Of a DNA stretch of 64,000 nt, positions 24,639 to 33,632 are shown piece after piece. A program made the translations under genes and the position numbers. Numbering within the stretch: the stretch's first letter is position 1; every line of letters begins with the position of its first letter. A model generated the notes under the pieces. It saw only the letters and a program-made list of their open reading frames with translations, searched no databases and was not told the origin of the DNA. Source of the DNA: Actinomycetota bacterium (GTDB taxonomy: Bacteria; Actinomycetota; Acidimicrobiia; Acidimicrobiales; Ilumatobacteraceae); NCBI GenBank assembly GCA_005788205.1, contig SXYT01000076.1, positions 4,802 to 68,801 of the forward strand. The letters run 5' to 3'.

Positions 24639-25136
24639 GTGGCAGACAGCGACCCATCCCAGACACCGCCCGTGAGCGCCGAAATCATCGACGGCCGGCC
24701 GTTCCCGTCCGCCCCGGCGGAACAGGACAGCCCCACGGAGAGCGTCACGGAGCCGGCGAAGGTGATGCGCATCGGTTCGATGGTTCGCCAGCTGCTCGAG
24801 GAGGTGCGCTCGACGCAGATGGATGAAGCGAGCCGCGAGCGTCTTGCCGAGATCTACGAGCGCTCGATCGTCGAGATTTCGGAGGCCCTCTCCCCGGACC
24901 TCGCGGATGAACTCCACTCGCTCGCCCTCCCGTTCAAGGATGGAGAGGTCCCCTCGGACAGCGAGTTGAGGGTGGCAAAGGCCCAGTTGGTCGGTTGGCT
25001 CGAGGGACTGTTCCACGGAATCCAGGCGACCCTCTTCGCCCAACAACTGGCCGCCCGTCAGCAGATCGAGCAGATGCGCCAGATACCGAGCCAGCCGGGC
25101 CAGGGTCAGGGCCCCACGGGCGGCACCTACCTCTAG
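24639..25136 (+). CDS. bpa: Bacterial proteasome activator Bpa (PafE)
   Basis: Bpa forms ring-shaped, ATP-independent activators that dock on the 20S proteasome and admit partly unfolded proteins. The 165-residue protein has a disordered N-terminus and then the conserved four-helix core (RIGSMVRQLLEEVRSTQ, AKAQLVGWLEGLFHGIQATL). It ends in GTYL, which corresponds to the C-terminal GQYL of M. tuberculosis Bpa that opens the proteasome gate. GTG 24639 is chosen because it gives a compact N-terminus and lies just after a possible -10. No proteasome genes are in this window. Confidence 0.93.
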   Translation: MADSDPSQTPPVSAEIIDGRPFPSAPAEQDSPTESVTEPAKVMRIGSMVRQLLEEVRSTQMDEASRERLAEIYERSIVEISEALSPDLADELHSLALPFKDGEVPSDSELRVAKAQLVGWLEGLFHGIQATLFAQQLAARQQIEQMRQIPSQPGQGQGPTGGTYL

Positions 25137-25140
25137 CCCC

Positions 25141-25160
25141 GGGGACGAGAGACCGTCCCC
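25141..25160 (+). terminator. Hairpin after bpa (terminator-like, no U-run)
   Basis: GGGGACG (25141-25147) and CGTCCCC (25154-25160) form a 7-pair stem with a 6-base loop, four bases after the bpa stop. There is no T-run after it, so termination efficiency is uncertain. Confidence 0.5.
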
Positions 25161-25170
25161 TGCATCCACC

Positions 25171-25189
25171 GTCGGGTGGCTCACCCGAC
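25171..25189. promoter_or_regulatory. Perfect palindrome GTCGGGTG-gct-CACCCGAC upstream of dnaE
   Basis: Two perfect 8-base arms with a 3-base centre lie immediately before TAATTT (25193-25198), a likely -10 element. The position fits an operator over the -35/spacer region, or a second terminator hairpin after bpa. Confidence 0.55.
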
Positions 25190-25192
25190 TGC

Positions 25193-25198
25193 TAATTT
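25193..25198 (+). promoter_or_regulatory. Candidate -10 element TAATTT of dnaE
   Basis: TAATTT would give a transcript starting near 25206 with a leader of about 80 bases before the GTG at 25288. The preceding palindrome hides any clear -35. Confidence 0.45.
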
Positions 25199-25287
25199 CG
25201 AGAATCCCATCGGTGTGAGTTGCCCGTCAACCACCGCGGGGACAGCAGGTTCGGTGGGTGTCCACCCGGGAGAAGGAGGGGTGCACA

Positions 25288-28200
25288 GTGGGTTCGTCGT
25301 TCACTCACCTCCACGTGCACACCGAGTATTCCATGCTCGACGGGGCGGCGCGCCTGGACGAACTGGTGGCGAAGGCGGTCTCGGACGGCCAGCCCGCGCT
25401 CGGGATCACCGACCACGGGAACATGTACGGGATCATCGACTTCTACAAGGAGTGCCGCAAGCAGGGGATCAAGCCGATCCTCGGCACGGAGGCCTACATG
25501 GCCCACGACCACCGCACCGAACGCATTGCGCGCCGCGGACGCCTCGACGACAACGGTGGTTCCGACGAGGGCGGCCGAAAGCAGTACTACCACCTCACCC
25601 TGCTGGCGGCGGACAACACCGGCTACAAGAATCTCATCAAGCTCTCCAGCCTCGCGTTCCTGGAGGGGTACCACTACAAGCCGCGGATGGACTGGGAGCT
25701 CCTCGAGCGCCACGCCTCGGGGCTCATCGCCACCACGGGCTGTCTCGGTGGTCACGTCCTGCAGTCCCTGCTGAACGGTGACGAGAAAGGGGCCGTGCAG
25801 AAGGCCGCGCGCCTGCAGGAGATCTTCGGCAAGGAGAACCTCTTCGTCGAGCTACAGGACCACGGCCTGGCCAACCAGCGCTCCACCAACCCGAAACTGG
25901 TCGAGATCGCGCGCAGGATCGGCGCGCCCTTGCTCGCCACCAATGACTCCCATTACGTCAACCAGGCCGACCACGAGGCGCACGACGCGCTGCTGTGCGT
26001 GCAGACCGGGGCGTTCATGCGTGACTCGGACCGGTTCAAGTTCGAGGGCACGGAGCACTACCTGAAGACGGCGCAGGAGATGCGCCACATCTGGCGCGAG
26101 ATCCCCGAGGCGTGCGACAACACGCTCCTCATCGCCGAACGGGCGAATGTCGATATCGAGCTCGGTACATACCGGCTGCCGGTGTTCCCCCTGCCCGAGG
26201 GCTTCTCCTCGGACACCGCCTATCTCGAGCACCTCACGTGGGAGGGGGCGAGGAAGCGGTGGGGTGACAACCTCCCGCCCGAGGTGGCGGAACGTGTCGC
26301 GTTCGAGCTCGGCGTCATCAGCCAGATGGGTTTCTCGTCGTACTTCCTCATCGTCTGGGACCTCATCAAGTACGCAAAGGACTCCGGTATCCGCGTCGGC
26401 CCGGGCCGCGGCTCGGCGGCGGGAAGCGCCGTCGCGTACTGCCTGCGCATCACCGAACTCGACCCCCTGCGCTACGACCTGCTGTTCGAGCGGTTCCTCA
26501 ACCCCTCGCGCATCAGCATGCCCGACATCGACCTGGACTTCGACTCGCGCTACCGCGACGAGATGATCCGCTACGCCGCGGAGAAGTACGGCCGTGACCG
26601 CGTGGCCCAGATCATCACTTTCGCCACCATCAAGTCCCGAAACGCCGTCCGTGACGCCGCACGCGTTCTCGGCTTCGAGTACGGCGTGGGAGACCGGATC
26701 GCCAAGCTGATGCCGCCGCTCAGCCAGGGCCGCGACACCCCGCTCCAGTACTGCTTCGAGAAGCACCCTGAGCACATGGATGGCTACAACGCAGCCCAGG
26801 AACTTCGCGTCATGGTCGAGACCGATGAGGTGGCGGCGAAAGTGGTCGAGGTCGCCCGCGGGCTGGAGGGCCTGAAGCGCAGTGACGGGATCCATGCGGC
26901 GGCGGTGGTCATCACGCCGGAGCCGCTGATGGAGTACCTGCCGATCCAGCGCAAGCCCTCCGGCGACATGAAGGCGGAGGACGCTCCCATCGTCACCCAG
27001 TACGAAATGCACGGCGTGGAGGACCTCGGTCTGTTGAAGATTGACTTCCTCGGCCTGCGCAACCTCGATGTCATCACCGACACAGTCGAGATGGTCCGCC
27101 GCCGCCGTGACCCGTCGTTCGACATCGACTGCGTGCCGCTCGACGACGCCGCCACGTTCGATCTGCTCAGCCGCGGGGACACGATCGGGGTCTTCCAGCT
27201 GGAATCGCCGCCCATGCGGAACCTCCTGCGCTCCATGAAGCCCACCAGTTTCGAGGACGTGAGCGCGGTTCTGGCGCTGTACCGCCCCGGCCCGATGAGT
27301 GCAAACATGCACTACGACTACGCGGACTACAAGAACAACCGCAAGACGCCCGAGTATTTCCACCCGGAAGCCAAGGAACTGCTCCACGACACGTACGGCC
27401 TGATGGTGTACCAGGAGAGCATGATGCGCGTTGCTCAGAAGTTCGCCGGGTACTCCCTGGCCCAGGCCGACAACCTCCGCAAGGCGTGCGGCAAGAAGGA
27501 CCCGAAGGTCATGGCGGCCGAGGAGGAGGGCTTCGTCGACGGCTGCGAGTCCACGGGTTACGGACGCGACCTCGGTGCGCAGTTGTTCGCCGTGATCCGC
27601 AAGTTCGCCGACTATGCGTTCAACAAGAGCCACACATTCGGCTACGGCCTGATCAGCTACCAGACCGCGTACCTGAAGGCCCATTACCCGGTCGAGTACG
27701 TGGCGTGCCTCCTCACGTCGGTGAAGGGGAACTATGACAAGGCGGCCGTGCATCTCGCCGATGCACGCAACCTCGGCATCACGGTGGTCAACCCGGACAT
27801 CAACCACAGCGAGTCCGATTTCGTCGCTGTCACGGACAATGCAGAGCGCAAGATCGTCTTCGGTCTCTCGGCGGTGAGGAACGTGGGCGAGGGGCTCGTC
27901 GACCTCGTGATCGCCGAGCGCAGTGCCAACGGGCCTTTCGCCTCCTTCCACGACTTCGCGGCCCGCGTGCCTGACCAGGCTCTCAACAAACGCGCCGTGG
28001 AGTCGCTGGTCAAGTCGGGCGCTTTCGATTCGGTCGGGCACCCACGGCGCGGTCTGCTCATGGTCCACGAGGCGATCATCGATGCCGCGATCGTGGCGAA
28101 GCGCGAGCACGAGCGCGGCGTGATGTCGCTGTTCGGCGAGCTCGAGGCAGATGGTGACTCCGGGTGGACCGACCACATCGCGGTCCCTGCCGAGCAGTTC

Positions 28201-28815
28201 GAAAAGATCGACCAGCTGCGCCACGAGAAAGAGATGCTCGGCCTGTACGTCTCTGACCATCCCCTGCGCGGCGTCGAGCAGGTCCTGCGCAGGAAGGTGG
28301 ACACGTCCATCGCCGAGCTCGACGGCCGCGAGGAAGGGATGGTCACCATCGGTGGTGTTGTCACCAAGATGTCGCGCCGGTACACGAAGAAGGGTGACCA
28401 GATGGCCACGTTCGTCCTCGAGGACCTGGACTCGAGCATCGAGGTCACGGTCTTCACGCGGACGCTCACCCAGTACGGGCACCTTCTCTCCGATGACGTC
28501 ATCGTCACCGTGGCCGGCCGTCTCAACCGTTCGGATGAGGCGCGCACCAGTTTCACCGCCCAGAAGATCGTCGTCATCGATGACATCGGCGGGCGGGTTC
28601 CCGAGGTCGTGGTGACCCTGCCGAGCGGCATCACAACGGAGAGCCTCGACGTGCTGCTCAACATCATCAACGAGTACCCCGGGGATTCGCCCCTGAAGAT
28701 CAGCCTGTCCTCGGGGCGCAGGTTCAGCACGGGGCCCCGAATGCTGGTGGATGTCGACAAGGTTCTCGGCCCCCTCAGGGTGAACTTCGGTGCCGACGCC
28801 GTCAAAATCGTCTGA
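25288..28815 (+). CDS. dnaE: DNA polymerase III subunit alpha DnaE (DnaE1 type)
   Basis: This is the replicative polymerase catalytic subunit, 1175 residues from GTG 25288. The start is set by AAGGAGGG (25273-25280) seven bases upstream and by the N-terminus GSSFTHLHVHTEYSMLDG. That stretch begins the PHP domain, which acts as proofreading exonuclease in mycobacterial DnaE1. The polymerase active-site aspartates are in MPDIDLDFD; GPGRGSAAGSAVAYCL and FNKSHTFGYGLISYQTAYLK are palm and fingers motifs. Helix-hairpin-helix and OB-fold regions follow (TIGGVVTKMSRRYTKKGDQM). It has its own leader region. Confidence 0.98.
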   Translation: MGSSFTHLHVHTEYSMLDGAARLDELVAKAVSDGQPALGITDHGNMYGIIDFYKECRKQGIKPILGTEAYMAHDHRTERIARRGRLDDNGGSDEGGRKQYYHLTLLAADNTGYKNLIKLSSLAFLEGYHYKPRMDWELLERHASGLIATTGCLGGHVLQSLLNGDEKGAVQKAARLQEIFGKENLFVELQDHGLANQRSTNPKLVEIARRIGAPLLATNDSHYVNQADHEAHDALLCVQTGAFMRDSDRFKFEGTEHYLKTAQEMRHIWREIPEACDNTLLIAERANVDIELGTYRLPVFPLPEGFSSDTAYLEHLTWEGARKRWGDNLPPEVAERVAFELGVISQMGFSSYFLIVWDLIKYAKDSGIRVGPGRGSAAGSAVAYCLRITELDPLRYDLLFERFLNPSRISMPDIDLDFDSRYRDEMIRYAAEKYGRDRVAQIITFATIKSRNAVRDAARVLGFEYGVGDRIAKLMPPLSQGRDTPLQYCFEKHPEHMDGYNAAQELRVMVETDEVAAKVVEVARGLEGLKRSDGIHAAAVVITPEPLMEYLPIQRKPSGDMKAEDAPIVTQYEMHGVEDLGLLKIDFLGLRNLDVITDTVEMVRRRRDPSFDIDCVPLDDAATFDLLSRGDTIGVFQLESPPMRNLLRSMKPTSFEDVSAVLALYRPGPMSANMHYDYADYKNNRKTPEYFHPEAKELLHDTYGLMVYQESMMRVAQKFAGYSLAQADNLRKACGKKDPKVMAAEEEGFVDGCESTGYGRDLGAQLFAVIRKFADYAFNKSHTFGYGLISYQTAYLKAHYPVEYVACLLTSVKGNYDKAAVHLADARNLGITVVNPDINHSESDFVAVTDNAERKIVFGLSAVRNVGEGLVDLVIAERSANGPFASFHDFAARVPDQALNKRAVESLVKSGAFDSVGHPRRGLLMVHEAIIDAAIVAKREHERGVMSLFGELEADGDSGWTDHIAVPAEQFEKIDQLRHEKEMLGLYVSDHPLRGVEQVLRRKVDTSIAELDGREEGMVTIGGVVTKMSRRYTKKGDQMATFVLEDLDSSIEVTVFTRTLTQYGHLLSDDVIVTVAGRLNRSDEARTSFTAQKIVVIDDIGGRVPEVVVTLPSGITTESLDVLLNIINEYPGDSPLKISLSSGRRFSTGPRMLVDVDKVLGPLRVNFGADAVKIV

Positions 28816-28872
28816 TCCCTCCGATTGGGGGCGAAAGCATCCTGAAATGGCAGAATGTGGGTTCAGAAAAAC

Positions 28873-28888
28873 CGGGCCCCGCGGCCCG
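28873..28888. terminator. GC-rich hairpin between dnaE and the next gene
   Basis: CGGGCC (28873-28878) pairs with GGCCCG (28883-28888) over a 4-base loop, preceded by five A and followed by TTT. It may end the dnaE message or structure the leader of the following gene. Confidence 0.45.
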
Positions 28889-28914
28889 TTTCACCTCGAG
28901 GGAGCCTCCACTAG

Positions 28915-29574
28915 ATGTCGTTGGAAGTCGTCACGCAGGACAGCAGTGCCCTCACCGAGTCACAACTCGAGGAGATGCTCTCTGTCGATGGCGCGTTCGG
29001 GGCCGCCAACCTCGCCCGTGCGAAGGACGACTGGGTCCTGTGCACCCTCGCGCGGGTAGACGGCAAGCTCCACGGCGTGACTTTCTCGACTCTCGAGCGG
29101 ATCGGCGGGACTCCGTGCGTTCTCATCGGACTCATGACGGTGAAGCGGTCCTCCAAGCGAGACCAGGTCCTGAAAGGTCTGATGGGGGAGGCGTACCACC
29201 GTGCGCTCATGGCCTTCCCGGACGAGGACGTGGTCATCGGTTCGCGTTTTGCGGCTGCTGACGGGGTCGAGGCGTTCAAGTCCCTGAGCGAGGTGATCCC
29301 GCGCACGGGCCACAGGGCGGTGGGCGAGGAGCGCGCGTGGGGCCGGCGGCTCGCCAGGCGGTTCGGGGTGGATGCCAACTATGACGAGCAGTCCTTCGTC
29401 GTCAAGCAGGACGGCCAGTCAGGGTTCATCGATCACGAGTCATCGAAGCCCGACAAGATCCCCGCGGACATCGCCGGGCTGTTCAAGGATGTCAACGCAA
29501 AGAGGGGCGGGGCGCTCATCGTCCACGGGTGGACGATGGCCGAGAGCCTTGTCAAGCTCGGCGCCCGTTCGTAG
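28915..29574 (+). CDS. Conserved hypothetical protein, possibly GNAT-like
   Basis: I do not recognise this 219-residue protein with confidence. It is soluble, without signal peptide or membrane helix. The segments LCTLARVDGKLHGVTFSTL and PCVLIGLMTVKRSSKRDQVL resemble the strand-loop-helix arrangement of a GNAT acetyltransferase fold. The centre has IGSRFAAADGVEAFKSLS, and the C-terminal part is helical and charged. ATG 28915 has GAGGGAG ten bases upstream. It lies 99 bases after dnaE and three bases before a nitroreductase gene, probably in one transcript with it. Confidence 0.7.
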   Translation: MSLEVVTQDSSALTESQLEEMLSVDGAFGAANLARAKDDWVLCTLARVDGKLHGVTFSTLERIGGTPCVLIGLMTVKRSSKRDQVLKGLMGEAYHRALMAFPDEDVVIGSRFAAADGVEAFKSLSEVIPRTGHRAVGEERAWGRRLARRFGVDANYDEQSFVVKQDGQSGFIDHESSKPDKIPADIAGLFKDVNAKRGGALIVHGWTMAESLVKLGARS

Positions 29575-29577
29575 GGC

Positions 29578-30180
29578 GTGGAATTCTCCGAGGTCGTCCG
29601 CACGCGCCGGATGACGCGCGACTTCACGGGCGAACCCGTCGGGCGAGAGGTCATTGAGAGATGTCTCGATCTCGCGGTCCGCTCGCCGAGTGCGGGAAAG
29701 ACGCAGGGGTGGCGTGTCGTCGGGCTGCTCGGCAATGACACCGCGGCCTACTGGGATGCGGCCCTGCCCGCGACCGCACGTGGCTCGTTCGCCTTCCCGG
29801 GGCTTCTCCGGGCCGCGTTCGTCGGAGTTGTCACGGTGTCACCCCGTGCGTACGTGGAGCGGTACGGCGAGCCCGACAAGTCGCGCACCGGGCTGGGCGC
29901 GGGTCGCGGGGCGTGGCCGGTGCCGTACTGGACGGTCGACGGGGCGATGGCAACGATGACATTCCTCCACGCACTCCACGATGAGGGGCTGGGTGCCCTG
30001 TTCTTCGCGGTCGCCCACGAAAACGACGTGCGTGCGGTGCTCGGGATTCCTGACGAGGCCGAGATCATCGGCGCGGTTGCCGCCGGACAGCCGACGCAGG
30101 GTGACGTCCGCAAGGGGGCGAGTGCCTCACGGCGCCGGCGCAGCGGGGCCGACGCCGTCACCTGGGGGCGCTGGGCCTGA
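29578..30180 (+). CDS. Nitroreductase family protein
   Basis: This 200-residue protein shows the FMN-binding start of the nitroreductase fold, VVRTRRMTRDFTGEPV, followed by AVRSPSAGKTQGWRVV. Further blocks are YWTVDGAMATMTFLHALHDE and the late LGIPDEAEIIGAVAAGQP. Family members reduce nitro compounds, quinones or act in dehalogenation and flavin chemistry; the substrate is not predictable. GTG 29578 starts three bases after the preceding stop. Its end overlaps the convergent yyaL-like gene by 23 bases. Confidence 0.88.
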   Translation: MEFSEVVRTRRMTRDFTGEPVGREVIERCLDLAVRSPSAGKTQGWRVVGLLGNDTAAYWDAALPATARGSFAFPGLLRAAFVGVVTVSPRAYVERYGEPDKSRTGLGAGRGAWPVPYWTVDGAMATMTFLHALHDEGLGALFFAVAHENDVRAVLGIPDEAEIIGAVAAGQPTQGDVRKGASASRRRRSGADAVTWGRWA

Positions 30181-32149
30181 GCCGCTCGGCAAGCTCTGCC
30201 GGTGTCGAGGCAGGCGCGAGACAGACGAACCCAGAGCACACATAGGCGAGCCCCTCCTCGCGGCCCTCCCACAACGGGCCCTCCATGGGTGCGCCGTGGG
30301 CGACGACCGCGAGCGGCCGCCAGGAAGAGCAGTACTCGCGGAGCATCGCCGGCTGGTTGCCGGGGATGACCACCTCGGTGGCGCCCGCGTCGCCGAGCTC
30401 GAAAGCCCACATCGCGTGGGAGAAGGCTGACGGCGACTGCGGGGCGACCCGTGCGACGAGTCGCAGGATCGAGTGCGCCCACGCCGCAATGTCCTCGTCA
30501 CCCGTGAGGGCGGCAAGCCTGAGAAAGGCGAGCGCCGCTGTCGAGTTCGCCGACGGCGTCGCGTTGTCCATCAGGTCCTTCTGGCGCGCGATCAGCTGCT
30601 CGCCCTCATGGGCCGTCGTGAACAGGCCGCCGTTCGTCCCGTCCCAGTGCCCTTCCACGAGGCTGCGGGCGGTCTCGACGGCGTGCAGCAGCCACGATTC
30701 GTTGCCCGTGAGTTCGTACAGCCGTGTGAAGGCGTCGACGAGGTGGGCAAGGTCGTGGGCGAGCGCCCTGTGGCGCGCCGGCGGGGCGGCGGTCGCCTGC
30801 CAGCTGCGCAGCCAGTTGCCGTCGGAGTCGCGGAGATGATCGAGGAGAAACACACCGTTCGCGACTGCCGCAGCCTTCCACCGGTCGTTCCCGGCGAGAA
30901 GTGCTGCCTCGGCGAGCGTGGCAAGGAACATCGCGTTCCACTCGGTGAGCACCTTGTCGTCCAGGCCGGGCCGCGGCCGCTCGGAGCGCGCCGCATCGAG
31001 CATCCGCCTGCAACGCTCGATCACGTCGGGGCGTCCGATGTCCGGGCGGGCGTGGATGCGGTTGGGGATCGAACGACCCTCGAAGTTCCCCTCCTCCGTG
31101 ATGCCCCAGAAGGAGCATGCGGCGTCGGCCCATTCACCGAGGACCTCGCGGACCTCGCCCGGGGTCCACGTGTAGAACGCACCCTCCTCGCTGTGACCTT
31201 GTGCGTCGATTGAGTCTGCGTCCTCCGCGCTGAAGAAGCCGCCCATCGGGTGGCGCATGCACGCGAGCACGTAGTCGATCGTCTCGCTCGCGATCTGGAA
31301 GTGACGGGCATGCCCGAGGGACTTCCAGGCGTGGACGTATGCGCGCCCGAGGAGGGCCTGGTCGTACAGCATCTTCTCGAAGTGTGGGACCAGCCACTTC
31401 TCGTCCACGCTGTACCTGGAGAACCCACCGCCGATCTGGTCGTACATGCCGCCGCATGCCATCGCATCGAGGGAGGTGGTCACCATCGAGCGGAGCCTGT
31501 CGTCGCCGCCCGCAAGGTGCCTCCGCAGCAGCAGGTCGAGCGAGAACGTGCCGGGGAACTTGGGCGCCCCGCCGAACCCGCCCCACCGGCTGTCGAACCG
31601 TCCCGTGAGGTCGTCGACCGCCGCAGACACGAGCCCTGCCGGGTCGAACAGGTCCACCGGCGGCAGTGCGGCGGTGCGCCCGACCACTTCCACGAGGGCA
31701 TCGATGTTCTGTTGCAGTTCGGCACGCTTGTTCTTCCACGCGTCATCGACAGCTGCGAGCAGGCGCAGGAAGGACTCGCGCGGGTAGTACGTGCCGCCGA
31801 AGAACGGTTCCGCATCGGGGGTGAGAAAGACGGTCATGGGCCAGCCGCCGCGCCCGGTCATGGCCTGCACGGCGTCCATGTAGACGGAGTCGACGTCGGG
31901 GCGCTCCTCGCGGTCCACCTTGATGTTGACGAAGAGCGAGTTCATGACGTCGGCGACCGTGTCATCCTCGAAACTCTCGTGGGCCATCACATGGCACCAG
32001 TGGCATGCGGAATACCCGACGGACAGCAGCACCGGCCGGCCGGACGCCCGTGCCTCCGCGAATGCCTCGTCGCACCACTCCCACCAGTGGACCGGGTTGT
32101 CGCGGTGCTGCTGGAGGTACGGCGATGAGGCCGCACCGAGGCGGTTCAT
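30158..32149 (-). CDS. YyaL/SPATA20-type protein: thioredoxin-like domain (DUF255) plus glycosidase-like barrel
   Basis: The 663-residue protein begins MNRLGAASSPYLQQHRDNPV and has an N-terminal thioredoxin-like domain with CHWC (GYSACHWCHVMAHESF). A helical (alpha/alpha)6-barrel region related to N-acylglucosamine epimerases and glycoside hydrolases follows (GGFGGAPKFPGTFSL, YDQIGGGFSRYSVDEKWLVPH). No biochemical role is settled for the family. ATG at 32149 fits the conserved N-terminus and overlaps the fabI stop as ATGA, so the two genes form an operon. Confidence 0.92.
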   Translation of the reverse strand: MNRLGAASSPYLQQHRDNPVHWWEWCDEAFAEARASGRPVLLSVGYSACHWCHVMAHESFEDDTVADVMNSLFVNIKVDREERPDVDSVYMDAVQAMTGRGGWPMTVFLTPDAEPFFGGTYYPRESFLRLLAAVDDAWKNKRAELQQNIDALVEVVGRTAALPPVDLFDPAGLVSAAVDDLTGRFDSRWGGFGGAPKFPGTFSLDLLLRRHLAGGDDRLRSMVTTSLDAMACGGMYDQIGGGFSRYSVDEKWLVPHFEKMLYDQALLGRAYVHAWKSLGHARHFQIASETIDYVLACMRHPMGGFFSAEDADSIDAQGHSEEGAFYTWTPGEVREVLGEWADAACSFWGITEEGNFEGRSIPNRIHARPDIGRPDVIERCRRMLDAARSERPRPGLDDKVLTEWNAMFLATLAEAALLAGNDRWKAAAVANGVFLLDHLRDSDGNWLRSWQATAAPPARHRALAHDLAHLVDAFTRLYELTGNESWLLHAVETARSLVEGHWDGTNGGLFTTAHEGEQLIARQKDLMDNATPSANSTAALAFLRLAALTGDEDIAAWAHSILRLVARVAPQSPSAFSHAMWAFELGDAGATEVVIPGNQPAMLREYCSSWRPLAVVAHGAPMEGPLWEGREEGLAYVCSGFVCLAPASTPAELAERLRPSAPR

Positions 32150-32913
32150 GCGCCCATCGCGTGGTACCCGCCGTCGACAAGGATGATCTCTCCGGTCGTG
32201 GCGGGGAACCAGTCGGACAGCAGTGCGACTGTCGTGCGGGCGACGGGGGAGGAGTCGTTCACATCCCAGCCGAGAGGGGCCCTGTCGTCCCACACGTCCT
32301 CGAACTTCTTGAATCCGGGGATCGACTTGGCGGCCATGGTGCGGATCGGGCCGGCGGCCACGAGGTTGCAGCGGATCCCGCGCGGCCCGAGGTCCTTGGC
32401 GAGATAACGGTTGGTCGACTCGAGGGCTGCTTTCGCCACGCCCATCCAGTTGTACGCGGGCCAGGCGACCGAGTTGTCGAAGTCCATCCCGACGACCGTG
32501 GACCCCGGTCCCATCAGGGGAAGAAAGGCCTCGGCAAGGGTCTTCAGTGAGTACGCCGAGATCTGCATCGCGATGGCCACGTCCTGCCACTGCGGGGCCA
32601 TGAAGTCATCACCCAGACAGATCTCGGGGGCATACCCGATCGAGTGGACGACGCCGTCGACCCGGCCGAGGCTTGCCCGCACTGACTCGCGCACGGACTC
32701 CACGTGCTCGGCCACGGTGACGTCGAACTCGAACACGTCGGCCGGGCTGTCCAGCTTCCTTGCTGTGCGCTGGGTGAGGGAGAGGGCACGCCCCGCCCCG
32801 GTGAGAACGACCTCGGCACCCTCCCGCTGGGCCAGCCTTGCCACGCCGAAGGCGAGCGAGGCATCCGTCAGCACGCCTGTGACCACGATTTTCTTGCCGT
32901 CTAGAAGTCCCAT
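32146..32913 (-). CDS. fabI: Enoyl-[acyl-carrier-protein] reductase, InhA/FabI type (NADH)
   Basis: This reductase completes the fatty-acid elongation cycle. The 255-residue SDR protein begins MGLLDGKKIVVTGVLTD, as actinobacterial InhA proteins do. The catalytic Tyr154 and Lys161 lie in YNWMGVAK, and LVAAGPIRTMAAKSI forms the substrate loop. It resembles InhA, the isoniazid target, more than proteobacterial FabI. ATG at 32913 is chosen over 32919 because TACGGT on this strand ends seven bases upstream and the protein then starts as in InhA. It is divergent from npdG and coupled to the yyaL-like gene. Confidence 0.94.
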   Translation of the reverse strand: MGLLDGKKIVVTGVLTDASLAFGVARLAQREGAEVVLTGAGRALSLTQRTARKLDSPADVFEFDVTVAEHVESVRESVRASLGRVDGVVHSIGYAPEICLGDDFMAPQWQDVAIAMQISAYSLKTLAEAFLPLMGPGSTVVGMDFDNSVAWPAYNWMGVAKAALESTNRYLAKDLGPRGIRCNLVAAGPIRTMAAKSIPGFKKFEDVWDDRAPLGWDVNDSSPVARTTVALLSDWFPATTGEIILVDGGYHAMGA

Positions 32914-32920
32914 GCTCATG

Positions 32921-32926
32921 ACCGTA
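32921..32926 (-). promoter_or_regulatory. -10 element TACGGT for a leaderless fabI transcript
   Basis: On the - strand TACGGT ends seven bases before the ATG at 32913 with no Shine-Dalgarno between. Confidence 0.6.
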
Positions 32927-32960
32927 GTTCGGGAGGGTGCGGTGTGTAAGGCTCTCACGG

Positions 32961-33629
32961 ATGCGAATCGGAATACTCGGAGGCACAGGACCCGCCGGCA
33001 GCGCACTCGGGGCGCGGCTGGCCTCCATCGGATACGAGGTGGTCATCGGGTCGCGGTCCCGCTACCGCGCTATGGAGACAGTCGACAGCCTGAGGGCGGC
33101 GTGGCCCGCACTCAATCTGTCGGTCTCTGCCGGCGACAACGAAGAGGCCGCATCCTGCGATGTCGTCGTCCTCGCCACCCCGTGGGACTCCGCGGCCACG
33201 ACCGCCCAGGACAACATCGAGCACCTGCGGGGAAAGGTCGTCATCAGCATGGCGAACGCGCTCGTGCGGGTGGGCGGGGAGTTCCAGCCCCTCCTGCCGC
33301 CGCGGGGAAGCGTGGCGGCGCACGTTCAGGCAGCAGTGCCGGAATGCCGCGTGGTCGCGGCATTCCACCATCTCCCGGCGAAGGAGCTCGGTCATCTCGG
33401 CGATCCCATCGACAGCGACGTGCTCATCTGCTCCGATGATGCGGAGGCAACCCGCACGGCAATGGACATCGTGGCGCACATCCCGGGCTGCAGGCCTCTC
33501 GATGCGGGGGAGCTGTCCAATGCCACTGCAATCGAGGCGTTCACTGCCGTCCTGCTGCAGCTGAACGTGCGTTACAAGACTCGGGTCGCCCCGAAACTCA
33601 CCGGCATCAAGAAGGACCCGCGGGCCTAG
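32961..33629 (+). CDS. npdG: NADPH-dependent F420 reductase (F420H2:NADP oxidoreductase)
   Basis: This 222-residue enzyme passes hydride between NADPH and coenzyme F420. It starts MRIGILGGTGPAGSALGARLA, a nucleotide-binding loop; IGSRSRYRAM is the NADP phosphate-binding region. VVLATPWDS and the AAFHHLPAKELG segment are typical of the family. Together with the F420-type oxidoreductase at 41917 it implies that the host makes F420. It begins 47 bases from fabI on the opposite strand, with a TAAGGC/AAGGCT element 7-8 bases before the ATG, and lies three bases before mshC. Confidence 0.92.
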   Translation: MRIGILGGTGPAGSALGARLASIGYEVVIGSRSRYRAMETVDSLRAAWPALNLSVSAGDNEEAASCDVVVLATPWDSAATTAQDNIEHLRGKVVISMANALVRVGGEFQPLLPPRGSVAAHVQAAVPECRVVAAFHHLPAKELGHLGDPIDSDVLICSDDAEATRTAMDIVAHIPGCRPLDAGELSNATAIEAFTAVLLQLNVRYKTRVAPKLTGIKKDPRA

Positions 33630-33632
33630 ACG

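Noticed and set aside
25137..25287. LexA/SOS box before dnaE or ruvC
   Set aside because: No GAACNNNNGTTC-like site was found; the palindrome has a different sequence.
25852..28482. 876-codon open frame on the - strand opposite dnaE
   Set aside because: It is composition-driven, with no family features; dnaE on the + strand explains the region.
28825..28856. TTGGGG / CAGAAT promoter before the 28915 gene
   Set aside because: The spacer would be 20 bases and the hexamers are weak. Co-transcription from dnaE is equally likely.
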